This document shows, piece after piece, positions 1 to 6,042 of a DNA stretch of 12,302 nucleotides. The number at the start of each line of letters is the position of its first letter. Within the stretch, counting starts at the first letter, position 1. A program made the translations under genes and the position numbers. The DNA lies in assembly GCA_013329175.1 (NCBI GenBank), contig DUKR01000012.1, forward strand, positions 3,070 through 15,371, written 5' to 3'. Source of the DNA: Candidatus Woesearchaeota archaeon. Its GTDB lineage: Archaea > Nanobdellota > Nanobdellia > Woesearchaeales > UBA11716. The notes under the pieces were generated by a model. The model was given only the letters and a program-made list of their open reading frames with translations. It was not told the DNA's origin and ran no database searches.

Positions 1-165
1 TTTCAAGAGCAATTTCACCGCAGGAGGAGGAGAGAGGACAATAGCGCCGCTTTTGGCGAAGAAGCTGTCGGCAATGAGCTTCTAGGGAATGCATTTTTTC
101 GGAAATGATGCCTTTCACAACTACAAAGGGGCAGGCGGCGACAGGGTTGCAGGCCGATGACGCCA
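1..165. repeat. Degraded copy of a repeat shared, inverted, with the right end of the window
   Basis: This stretch aligns with the reverse complement of about 12145-12289. Shared exact blocks include GAGCAATTTCACC (7-19), GGCAATGAGCTT (70-81), TAGGGAATGC (83-92), AATGATGCC (104-112) and GGGGCAGGC (128-136), in the same order in both copies. Read as protein, both copies give a similar peptide (VGNELLGNAF), but this copy needs frameshifts near bases 30 and 100, so it looks like a decayed coding fragment. The copy continues off the left edge. No function is recognised. The bases from here to the cysE promoter hold nothing else I can support. Confidence 0.6.
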
Positions 166-221
166 CAATGGCAGACCAGCATCCTCCAATGTTTCCTATC
201 GGAATAATTTGTGCAACAATG

Positions 222-229
222 TTTATATG
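222..229 (+). promoter_or_regulatory. TATA box of cysE
   Basis: TTTATATG lies about 34 bases before the ATG at 259. This predicts transcription starting near 250 and a leader of fewer than ten bases. No Shine-Dalgarno sequence is visible before the start. Confidence 0.5.
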
Positions 230-258
230 CTGCTTCATTGCCATTCAAGATATAAGAG

Positions 259-1125
259 ATGCCCATGAACAAGACCATCACCGAAACTGCCTTGCAATTG
301 CAGGAAAGCTATGCTAAGGACAGAGAGCCTTTTGCAACGAGGGCAAAGCGATACCCAGAGCGCCCAGGAAAGGCTCCTGAAATAGCAAGCCTTGAGCGCA
401 TCCTGTTTCCCCTCTACTGGAACGCTGAAGAGCTGACCGTGGACAGTGAAGCGCTTGTTGCACAGCTGCATGAGTTTGCAAAGGTGCTTCAGCATGGCAT
501 AGAGGCAGAATCGCTTAATGAGGCTACTGCCCTTGCCACGGCAAAGAGCCTGCTGTCCAGCCTGCCTCTTATCCGCGAGCAACTCAAAAAGGACGCTGAG
601 GCAGCGTTTGCTGGCGACCCAGCAGCAGGTGATCACGTCCAGATTATACGCTCCTACCCTGGCTTTGCAGCGGTTCTTGTCCAGCGTTTTGCGCATCTCC
701 TCTATACAGAAAGGATAACATCATACGCACGGGAGCTCACCGAGATAGCCCACAGCGCAACAGGCATAGACATCCATCCTGGAGCAAGGATAGGAAGCAA
801 TTTCTTCATTGACCATGGCACAGGCGTCGTCATCGGAGAGACTGCACAAATTGGAAGCTACGTCAGGCTCTATCAGGGGGTAACCCTTGGAGCGCTGCAT
901 TTCATGAAGGGCGATGGAGGAGTGCTTCGCAAAGGCTACAAGCGCCACCCTACCATAGGCGACAGCGTGGTGGTAGGAGCTGGGGCAAAGATACTTGGGC
1001 CAGTCACCATCGCAAGCAACGTGAGCATCGGCGCAAACGCCTGGATTGAAGAAGACATCCCGCCAAATACTTCAGTATTCATAGCAGAGCATCCGAAATT
1101 GCTGAGAAAAGAGAAGCTTGGGTAA
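259..1125 (+). CDS. cysE: Serine O-acetyltransferase
   Basis: Transfers acetyl from acetyl-CoA to L-serine, giving O-acetylserine, the first committed step of cysteine synthesis in the cytoplasm. The 288-residue protein has a helical N-terminal domain (about residues 1-165) followed by a left-handed beta-helix of hexapeptide repeats starting at GIDIHPGARIG. The active-site region is recognisable: D185-H186 in IDHGTGVVIGE and H230 in RHPTIGD correspond to the catalytic Asp/His and second His of CysE. A short insert (HFMKGDGGVLRKGYK) before RHPTI resembles the longer, EpsC-like CysE forms rather than the E. coli type. The ATG at 259 fits the TATA box at 222; an in-frame ATG at 265 is an equally possible start. 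It stands alone, with no cysteine synthase gene beside it in this window. The class is secure; its physiological role in this archaeon is inferred. Confidence 0.93.
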   Translation: MPMNKTITETALQLQESYAKDREPFATRAKRYPERPGKAPEIASLERILFPLYWNAEELTVDSEALVAQLHEFAKVLQHGIEAESLNEATALATAKSLLSSLPLIREQLKKDAEAAFAGDPAAGDHVQIIRSYPGFAAVLVQRFAHLLYTERITSYARELTEIAHSATGIDIHPGARIGSNFFIDHGTGVVIGETAQIGSYVRLYQGVTLGALHFMKGDGGVLRKGYKRHPTIGDSVVVGAGAKILGPVTIASNVSIGANAWIEEDIPPNTSVFIAEHPKLLRKEKLG

Positions 1126-1146
1126 GTGGTAGTAAAGCAAATGGCG

Positions 1147-1166
1147 CATTGATTGCCCAATCAATG
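1147..1166. repeat. Stem-loop after cysE
   Basis: CATTGATT and AATCAATG form a perfect 8-bp stem with a GCCC loop, 22 bases past the cysE stop codon. No T-run follows, so it is more likely an mRNA 3'-end structure than a classical terminator. Confidence 0.45.
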
Positions 1167-1229
1167 TTGTCCGTGAGTATACTTTTCTTGATGCTGTTTA
1201 TGATAGCGGCATAGGATTAGCCCCATTTT

Positions 1230-1251
1230 AGCTTAAATCATCCTGCATCAC
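1230..1251 (-). repeat. Solitary terminal-repeat-like sequence related to the 7174-7320 element
   Basis: These 22 bases match 7298-7319, the right terminal repeat of the MITE-like element, at 19 of 22 positions, including the block CTGCATCAC and AGCTTAA. The imperfect sequence TGATGCTG-TTTATGAT near 1192-1207 could be a decayed partner arm. No flanking direct repeat is visible. It is probably the remnant of a related small element between cysE and the tRNA gene. Confidence 0.4.
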
Positions 1252-1271
1252 AGGGAAGGGACTGCAAAAGG

Positions 1272-1279
1272 TTTAAATG
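1272..1279 (+). promoter_or_regulatory. TATA box of the tRNA-Arg gene
   Basis: TTTAAATG is centred about 36 bases before the mature tRNA 5' end at 1311, which suits a TATA-driven stable RNA promoter with a short 5' leader. Confidence 0.5.
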
Positions 1280-1310
1280 CTCTTTGGGAATCCAAATGCT
1301 TCATGGCAAT

Positions 1311-1401
1311 GGGCCCGTAGCATAGCCTGGATAGTGCAGCCGGCTTCGGTGGAACGTCCCGAGGCTACCGGCGGACCGGGGTTCGAATCCTCGCGGGCTC
1401 A
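1311..1401 (+). tRNA. tRNA-Arg(TCG) with a 17-base intron
   Basis: The acceptor stem is GGGCCCG paired with CGGGCTC (one G-T pair). The D stem is GCAT/GTGC, the T arm is CGGGG-TTCGAAT-CCTCG, and the discriminator is A1401; CCA is not encoded. The anticodon stem GCCGG (1339-1343) pairs with CCGGC (1368-1372), but 24 bases lie between them instead of 7. Placing the intron at the canonical 37/38 site gives intron 1350-1366 and anticodon TCG (1346-1348), reading CGA arginine codons. The GGGCCCGTAGC...AGCCTGGATA start is typical of archaeal tRNA-Arg. Intron bases 1359-1364 can pair with 1344-1349 across the anticodon, as in splicing-endonuclease substrates, although a perfect bulge-helix-bulge was not obtained by hand. 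Without the intron the tRNA is 74 bases. Confidence 0.9.
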
Positions 1402-1402
1402 C

Positions 1403-1409
1403 TTTTTTT
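1403..1409 (+). terminator. T-run terminator after tRNA-Arg
   Basis: Seven consecutive T residues begin two bases after the tRNA 3' end. Oligo-T on the coding strand is the usual intrinsic termination signal in archaea. Confidence 0.5.
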
Positions 1410-1481
1410 GCTCTACAACAAAGGGCATTGAAGGGGCAACTTAGGAAAGGGAGTATTTACTTAAAATCGAGTAACGTAAAG

Positions 1482-1489
1482 CTTATAAG
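1482..1489 (+). promoter_or_regulatory. Candidate TATA box of mptA, with a second one at 1456-1466
   Basis: CTTATAAG lies 27 bases before the ATG at 1513 and would give a leaderless mRNA from that ATG. A second AT-rich box, TTTACTTAAAA at 1456-1466, lies about 27 bases before the in-frame GTG at 1489 and would give a leaderless mRNA from that GTG. The spacing alone cannot decide between them; CTTATAAG is closer to the archaeal consensus. Confidence 0.4.
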
Positions 1490-1512
1490 TGGCAAGCCAT
1501 TATGCACTGGCT

Positions 1513-2466
1513 ATGTCATGCACACCATCTTGCAAGCAGGAGCAGCCGCTTCCTGACGTTAGGAAAACAGCAACGGTTGCACATCCGGCAGCGCTTGAGC
1601 TCGTGGGGATGAGTGGCGTGCAGGTTCCACTCAAGATTATTGACGGAAACGGAAAGCATATCATGCTCCCTGCAACAGCAGACTTCTTCGTAAGCCTGGA
1701 CGTCCCTGATGCAAAGGGCATCCACATGTCAAGGCTCTACCTGCTTGCAACAAGGCTTCTTACTGAGCGCGTCCTTGACACGGCGCTGCTCAGGAGCATC
1801 ATCACCTCTTTCGTCACATCCCAGAAAGGCCTCTCAAGCAAGGCCATTGTCAGGCTTTCTTTTGCGTTCCCTATGGAGAAGATGGCGCTTGTCTCAGGAG
1901 AGAAAGGATGGCGCCAGTATCCCCTAACCATTATCGCAAAGGGCACTGCTGAGCATGTGGCAATCGAGCAGCATGTCCAGATAACTTACTCTTCTGCCTG
2001 CCCATGCTCTGCCGCGCTATCAAGGCAGCTTATCCAGAAGCATTTCAGGAGAAGTTTTGAAGACAACGATATCATCCCGTTTGATGACATCCTGCGGTTC
2101 TTGGGAACGGATGAAGCCATCCTTGCAATCCCCCACTCCCAGCGAAGCTTTGCTGACGTGAAGGTCCGCTATGCGGCAGTTGATTCAGTCATGGCTATCC
2201 CTGATCTCATTGCTCTTCTGGAGGAGGCCATTAAGACGCCTGTCCAGGCAGCGGTCAAGCGCCAGGATGAACAAGAGTTCGCACGCCTCAACGCGGCGAA
2301 CATGATGTTCTGCGAGGATGCGTCAAGGAATCTCAAGGCAGTGCTGGAGAGGCAGCAGGACGTCGCTGACTATTTCATCAGGGTGAGGCACGTAGAGTCG
2401 CTGCACGCCCACGATGCCGTAGCAGTCGCCCTAAAAGGCGTAGAAGGCGGCTATCAGGCAGATTAG
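1513..2466 (+). CDS. mptA: GTP cyclohydrolase of the MptA/FolE2 (COG1469) family
   Basis: Opens the imidazole ring of GTP to make a dihydroneopterin precursor. Archaeal MptA gives the 2',3'-cyclic phosphate for methanopterin-type cofactors, whereas bacterial FolE2 gives the triphosphate. The sequence cannot tell which product is made; deazapurine tRNA modification is another possible destination. With ATG numbering (317 residues) the family motifs are GIHMSRL (H71), SACPCSAALS (C163, C165, metal site), PHSQRS (H208) and FCEDASRNL (E268), all in the expected order. No Shine-Dalgarno sequence is seen; the alternative GTG start at 1489 adds eight residues. The last 4 bases overlap the end of the convergent NUDIX gene. 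Length and motifs are intact. The family assignment is firm; the exact product specificity is inferred. Confidence 0.92.
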   Translation: MSCTPSCKQEQPLPDVRKTATVAHPAALELVGMSGVQVPLKIIDGNGKHIMLPATADFFVSLDVPDAKGIHMSRLYLLATRLLTERVLDTALLRSIITSFVTSQKGLSSKAIVRLSFAFPMEKMALVSGEKGWRQYPLTIIAKGTAEHVAIEQHVQITYSSACPCSAALSRQLIQKHFRRSFEDNDIIPFDDILRFLGTDEAILAIPHSQRSFADVKVRYAAVDSVMAIPDLIALLEEAIKTPVQAAVKRQDEQEFARLNAANMMFCEDASRNLKAVLERQQDVADYFIRVRHVESLHAHDAVAVALKGVEGGYQAD

Positions 2467-2909
2467 AATCCTGGCGGAACGTTTCCATACTTCTTCCTGT
2501 ACGCGCTAAGCGTGGCACTGCTTGCCCGCGTCATTGCCTTCTCGTCAAGTTCCGATAGCGTTGCCCACTTCCACTCGGTAATCTTGTCAGGCTCCATAAT
2601 CCTTGGCATGGCAGAGACTGCCTTAGCAACGTAGGATGGCGAAACCCAGTGCTGCTTCTCCTCAGGGATGATGTTGTCAACAAGGCACAGGAACCCGATG
2701 ATCTCAATGGTTACGTCAAGTTCTTCTTTTGTCTCTCGGATGATTGCCTGCTCGCAGCTCTCGCCAAATTCAACGGCACCGCCAGGGAATTCCCACCTGC
2801 CCCTTTCGTTTCTGCATTGCTGGCCTCGCTTGGCAGTGAGGACTTCGCCCTTTGCGTTGAAGACCATGGCTCCTGCAGCAACGCCGATGCCGTCAATACC
2901 ATTTTTCAT
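2463..2909 (-). CDS. NUDIX hydrolase
   Basis: A 148-residue cytoplasmic pyrophosphohydrolase that cleaves a nucleoside diphosphate linked to another group. The NUDIX box runs from G44 to V66: GAVEFGE, seven residues, then R58-E59 and E62-E63, with all metal-binding acidic residues present. It departs slightly from consensus, with T60 and D65 in place of the usual hydrophobic and Gly. Before the box, RGRWEFPGG is the usual lead-in. The C-terminal EPDKITEWKWATLSEL resembles the EPxK-xxWxWxxxxxL ending of NUDT15/MutT-like enzymes, so a nucleotide triphosphate substrate is plausible. It is convergent with mptA and downstream of korB on the same strand with a 47-base gap. Whether it dephosphorylates a pterin triphosphate made next door is only a guess. 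Specificity cannot be read from the sequence. Confidence 0.9.
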   Translation of the reverse strand: MKNGIDGIGVAAGAMVFNAKGEVLTAKRGQQCRNERGRWEFPGGAVEFGESCEQAIIRETKEELDVTIEIIGFLCLVDNIIPEEKQHWVSPSYVAKAVSAMPRIMEPDKITEWKWATLSELDEKAMTRASSATLSAYRKKYGNVPPGF

Positions 2910-2926
2910 GCAGCAGAGAGAATGCC

Positions 2927-2940
2927 ATTATTTTATTAAT
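2927..2940 (-). promoter_or_regulatory. Candidate TATA box of the NUDIX gene
   Basis: On the minus strand ATTAATAAAATAAT lies about 25 bases before the ATG at 2909, which would give a leaderless transcript separate from korB. The 47-base gap also permits readthrough from korAB. Confidence 0.35.
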
Positions 2941-2956
2941 GTTTTCTGCTATTAGG

Positions 2957-3817
2957 TCACATATACCGCTCAAGAAATGGCTTAACGTCAATCTTTGATA
3001 TGTCATGATGCACCAGAGCCTTCTCCTTCATCTGAGGCAACTGCTCTTCATACACAGGCTTTCCCTCTTCAACATAGAATAAGCCCGTTGCCAGCTTGTC
3101 GCCTGCTTCAAGAGCCTTAGCCAGAGCTGCCATCTTGTCTTTGGGATTGTGCCCTGACTCCTCAAGCTTGTAGATGTGCTCCTTGTACCATTGCATGGAG
3201 TTTTCCTTGTTGTAGGTAGGGCACATCTGGAAGGCATCAATCAGGGCGTATCCCTTATGCCTGATGCCGTCAGCAATCAGCCTCCTTAACTGTAGATTGT
3301 CAAGCGCAAAGCCCCGTGCAACATAGGTAGCGCCGGCTACAATTGCCCATGACTCTGGGTTGACGGGCTCCTCAAGCGCTCCATGGGGCGAGGTTGGGGT
3401 GATTCTACCTTTTGGAGTTGTTGGCGAATACTGCCCTTTGGTAAGGCCATAAATCCTGTTGTCCTGGATGACGTGGGTGATGTTGAAGTTCCTTCGCATG
3501 GTATGCATGAAATGGTTGGCGCCTATCCCTAGGCCGTCGCCATCACCTGTGATAACAATCACATTAAGATTTTTATTGGCAAGCTTGATGCCTGTTGCGC
3601 AGGGAAGAGCCCTGCCATGCAATGACTCAAACCCATAAGTTTTGACAAAATGCGGCAGCTTTGACCCGCAGCCAATGCCAGAGACAATAACGGTATTGTC
3701 AGGGTCAAGCCCCACTTCAGCTATGGCGAATTTCACTGCCGTTAGGATGCCGAAATCTCCGCAGCCAGGGCACCAGGTAGGGGTGTGCTTAGTTGCTAAC
3801 TCCTTGACATCTGCCAT
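2957..3817 (-). CDS. korB: 2-oxoacid:ferredoxin oxidoreductase, beta subunit
   Basis: Carries thiamine diphosphate and one [4Fe-4S] cluster of the enzyme that oxidatively decarboxylates 2-oxoacids to acyl-CoA while reducing ferredoxin. C16 and C19 (WCPGCGDFG), C50 (GIGCGSKLP) and C199 (FQMCPTYN) match in spacing the four cluster ligands of the Sulfolobus two-subunit enzyme. The thiamine diphosphate/Mg motif is GDGDGLGIGANH (91-102) followed by N120. HGRALPCATGIKLAN and GQYSPTTPKGRITPTSPHG are typical of this beta subunit. Length (286 residues) is normal. Its ATG follows the korA stop codon by one base and is preceded by GAGGGGG inside the end of korA, so the two are translationally coupled. 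The preferred substrate (2-oxoglutarate, pyruvate or broad) is not fixed by the sequence; the name kor is by similarity. Confidence 0.93.
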   Translation of the reverse strand: MADVKELATKHTPTWCPGCGDFGILTAVKFAIAEVGLDPDNTVIVSGIGCGSKLPHFVKTYGFESLHGRALPCATGIKLANKNLNVIVITGDGDGLGIGANHFMHTMRRNFNITHVIQDNRIYGLTKGQYSPTTPKGRITPTSPHGALEEPVNPESWAIVAGATYVARGFALDNLQLRRLIADGIRHKGYALIDAFQMCPTYNKENSMQWYKEHIYKLEESGHNPKDKMAALAKALEAGDKLATGLFYVEEGKPVYEEQLPQMKEKALVHHDISKIDVKPFLERYM

Positions 3818-3818
3818 A

Positions 3819-5642
3819 CTACCCCCTCACCCCGATGTTTTCATTGGCTACCTGCCGGTTCATGCTGAAATGGAGGATGCGCTCATCAGTTCCCTTTGCT
3901 ATCTTTGCAATGCCCTGCACAATCTCTGAGGGGAAGAACGGCCTTCCGTCATACTTGAGGATTTTATGGTGAACATCAAGTCCCGTATGCTCCTTGATGA
4001 CCCCGCCCAGCAGGCCAGTCTGGTTGTTCTCAATGAGCACGACCTTTTTTGCTTTCTTTATGACTTCTGCCACTACATCCTCATGCAGTGGGTTAGGGTA
4101 AATAATCTGAAGATAGTTTACCGATATGCCCTGGCCATTTAACTCATCCATGGCCTCAAGGATGGGATCCCTTGTCGAACCCCATGATATGATGGTCAAT
4201 TGTGCATCCTTTGCTCCAATGAGTTCAGGTTTTGGTAATTCCTTTTTGAGCAACTCAAACTTGCGAAAGCGCTTCTGGGACATCATAAGCTTGTTTTCCT
4301 CTCCTTCATGCTCGTTGCCCTCCTCGTCGTGCTCGTAGCTTGTACAGACGTGGCGGCCTCCCCTGACTCCAGGGATTGTCCTTGGAGAAATGCCTGATGT
4401 TGTCACTTTGTACCTGACATACTCTGAGCCTTTGAGGCCGTCAGGGTCATTGATGAGCTCTCCCCTCTCGATATTGACAAGCGAGAGGTCAAAATAGGGG
4501 ATGGTCTTGTAGGATTCTCCAAGATATTTATCAGTAAGAATCAGGACAGGCATTTGGTATTTCTCAGCAAGGTTAAATGCCTGGATTGTAAGAAAGAACG
4601 CCTGAGTGATGTCGCCTGGCGCAATGACGAGCCTAGGGCCTTCATCGGTTCCTGCGTGCATCACAAAGCGCAGGTCTCCCTGGCCCGTATGGGTAGCCAT
4701 GCCTGTTCCAGGGCCAGGCCGCTGTGCCTCAGCTATGACCAGAGGGCATTCCATCTGCGCTGCCATCCCAAAGGCTTCAACCATCAGCGCAAAGCCGCCG
4801 CCACTTGTCGCAGTCATTGTCCTCACTCCTGCGTAATTGGCTGCAATTGCCATGTTCATTGCAGCAACCTCATCCTCAGTCTGCTTAACCACAATGCCTG
4901 CTTCGTTTTCGAACTTGGCAAGGCTAACCATAATGGATGAGGCAGGAGTCATGGGATAAGCACAGATCATCTTGCACCCAGCCTGGATTGCCCCAATAGC
5001 TATTGCCTCGTTTCCTGACATGAAAACATAGCCGTGGTGCTCACCCGCTTTCAGGGTGTAGGGGAAGTGGTTGCCCCATTTCTCCCTGATAAAATCAAAC
5101 CCTGCCTTTGCTGCCGCGATGTTGCCATTGATGACACCATCTCCTTTTTTCTTGAAGAGCTTCCTGATGGTGTTGTTGAGAAGCTCAAGATCAAAATCAA
5201 CAAGGGCATAGGTTGCGCCGATGGCAACGGTGTTCTTCATTATGGGGCCGCCATGCTCCTTTGCAAGGATTAAAAGGGGCACAGGATAGAGGTTGATGCC
5301 GTTTTGAACTTCCTTCTGCTCTCCCAGCGCGTCATAGTCATAAATGATCCCGCCCCCGCTGACAATCTTTTCCTTGTGCTTATCAATAGATTCTTGATTG
5401 AGTGCAACCAAAAGGTCAACATTGTATCTATGAGAATGCAGCGGCTTGTCTGAGACCCGAACGTCAAGGTGGTTATGGCCCCCCCTGATGAGCGATGGAT
5501 ATTCGGCAGTAGCGAATGCGTAAAGCCCGCCTCTAGCGCAGGTGTTGGCGAACATGGAGAGCCCGGCGTTGAGTATGCCATCTCCAGCCTGACCTGCAAT
5601 CTTCCACGTCAGGTTATTGACTGTATGTTCCTCCTTTCCCAT
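3819..5642 (-). CDS. korA: 2-oxoacid:ferredoxin oxidoreductase, fused gamma-alpha subunit
   Basis: Partner of KorB. Residues about 10-190 are the gamma domain (IAGQAGDGILNAG at 15-27, EYPSLIRGGHNH), and residues about 205-607 are the alpha domain with the pyrimidine-binding fold. The alpha signature AYPMTPASS (228-236) matches the YPITP-type motif that binds substrate and thiamine diphosphate; E256 in QTEDEVAAM and GPGTG (310-314) are also family features. The fusion order gamma-alpha and the total of 607 residues are usual for archaeal two-subunit oxidoreductases. No ferredoxin-like delta domain is present in either gene, so electrons should pass from the KorB cluster straight to external ferredoxin. 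A charged insert rich in Glu and His lies around residues 430-450. An AGGAGG sits inside codons 3-5 but no start codon follows it, so ATG 5642 is kept. Confidence 0.93.
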   Translation of the reverse strand: MGKEEHTVNNLTWKIAGQAGDGILNAGLSMFANTCARGGLYAFATAEYPSLIRGGHNHLDVRVSDKPLHSHRYNVDLLVALNQESIDKHKEKIVSGGGIIYDYDALGEQKEVQNGINLYPVPLLILAKEHGGPIMKNTVAIGATYALVDFDLELLNNTIRKLFKKKGDGVINGNIAAAKAGFDFIREKWGNHFPYTLKAGEHHGYVFMSGNEAIAIGAIQAGCKMICAYPMTPASSIMVSLAKFENEAGIVVKQTEDEVAAMNMAIAANYAGVRTMTATSGGGFALMVEAFGMAAQMECPLVIAEAQRPGPGTGMATHTGQGDLRFVMHAGTDEGPRLVIAPGDITQAFFLTIQAFNLAEKYQMPVLILTDKYLGESYKTIPYFDLSLVNIERGELINDPDGLKGSEYVRYKVTTSGISPRTIPGVRGGRHVCTSYEHDEEGNEHEGEENKLMMSQKRFRKFELLKKELPKPELIGAKDAQLTIISWGSTRDPILEAMDELNGQGISVNYLQIIYPNPLHEDVVAEVIKKAKKVVLIENNQTGLLGGVIKEHTGLDVHHKILKYDGRPFFPSEIVQGIAKIAKGTDERILHFSMNRQVANENIGVRG

Positions 5643-5730
5643 AGTTCATCACACAAATACCATTCATCAAACGCAGAGATAGGCAACGCTATTTCTTACA
5701 TAACCATCTCTTTTTGGCTCATCCCGAGGA

Positions 5731-5739
5731 TATATAAAA
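5731..5739 (-). promoter_or_regulatory. TATA box of korAB
   Basis: On the minus strand TTTTATATA is an excellent archaeal TATA match with purine-rich GAAAG just upstream as a possible BRE. Transcription should start near 5706-5710, giving a leader of about 65 bases before the korA ATG at 5642. Confidence 0.6.
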
Positions 5740-5765
5740 CTTTCTATGTCCTGGGCTATGTGTAA

Positions 5766-5936
5766 CTAAGGCCTCTTCTTCAGAACTTCTTCAGCAACGC
5801 GGAGTTTTTTGAGCATATTTTCAACGGTGCCCACATACATGACTACTCTCTGCTTGATTTTCCCAGCCTCCCGAAAGGCTTCCACAATATAGTAGTAGGT
5901 TTTGTTTTTGATTTGTTTTGTGCGCAAAAATACCAT
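5766..5936 (-). CDS. Small 56-residue protein resembling the N-terminus of IS1634-type transposases
   Basis: This ORF (ATG at 5936, TAG at 5766-5768) begins MVFLRTKQIKNKTYYYIVEA and continues with REAGKIKQRVVMYVGTV, the beta-rich opening of IS1634/IS4-like transposases (x-YYYLVES-R-GKVRQRVLxYLG). It ends with a lysine-rich helix (ENMLKKLRVAEEVLKKRP) where a full transposase would continue for several hundred residues; no catalytic domain follows, and the korA promoter begins 27 bases after the stop. A TATA-like box at 5960-5970 would give a leaderless transcript. It is either a transposase relic or a kept stand-alone basic protein. The frame is open for its whole length, with no internal damage. 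Function is unknown. Confidence 0.55.
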   Translation of the reverse strand: MVFLRTKQIKNKTYYYIVEAFREAGKIKQRVVMYVGTVENMLKKLRVAEEVLKKRP

Positions 5937-5961
5937 CAAGAATACTTTTGGACATTACTAA

Positions 5962-5986
5962 TATATAATACTTTCGGTATTATATA
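5962..5986. promoter_or_regulatory. Palindromic AT-rich element with TATA-like boxes on both strands
   Basis: TATATAATAC (5962-5971) and GTATTATATA (5977-5986) form a perfect 10-bp inverted repeat around TTTCG. On the minus strand its near half is about 28 bases before the small ORF start at 5936, so it probably acts as that gene's TATA box. The symmetric far half could serve the plus strand or be part of an operator. Confidence 0.45.
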
Positions 5987-6004
5987 CTATGAATAAGCGA
6001 AAAA

Positions 6005-6012
6005 TATAAATA
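6005..6012 (+). promoter_or_regulatory. TATA box of the transposase gene
   Basis: TATAAATA lies about 35 bases before the ATG at 6043, predicting a start site near 6034. Confidence 0.4.
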
Positions 6013-6042
6013 GTAGTTAGGCATTACATTTTAAGCGGCTCC

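Noticed and set aside
105..317. 70-residue ORF at the left end starting MMPFTTTKGQ
   Set aside because: Its first part is the frameshifted repeat and it runs into cysE in another frame. It has no ribosome site and no recognisable family.
4554..4940. 128-residue plus-strand ORF within korA
   Set aside because: It is antisense to conserved korA sequence and has no recognisable domain or start signal, so it is a shadow frame.
5627..5642. AGGAGG inside korA codons 3-5 as a ribosome site for a later start
   Set aside because: No ATG, GTG or TTG follows at suitable spacing in frame before the conserved gamma domain.
6021..6042. Left terminal repeat of the transposase element (GGCATTACATTTTAAGCGG)
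   Set aside because: It shows only weak, gapped similarity to the MITE ends and no matching right end or target duplication, so the element borders remain undefined.
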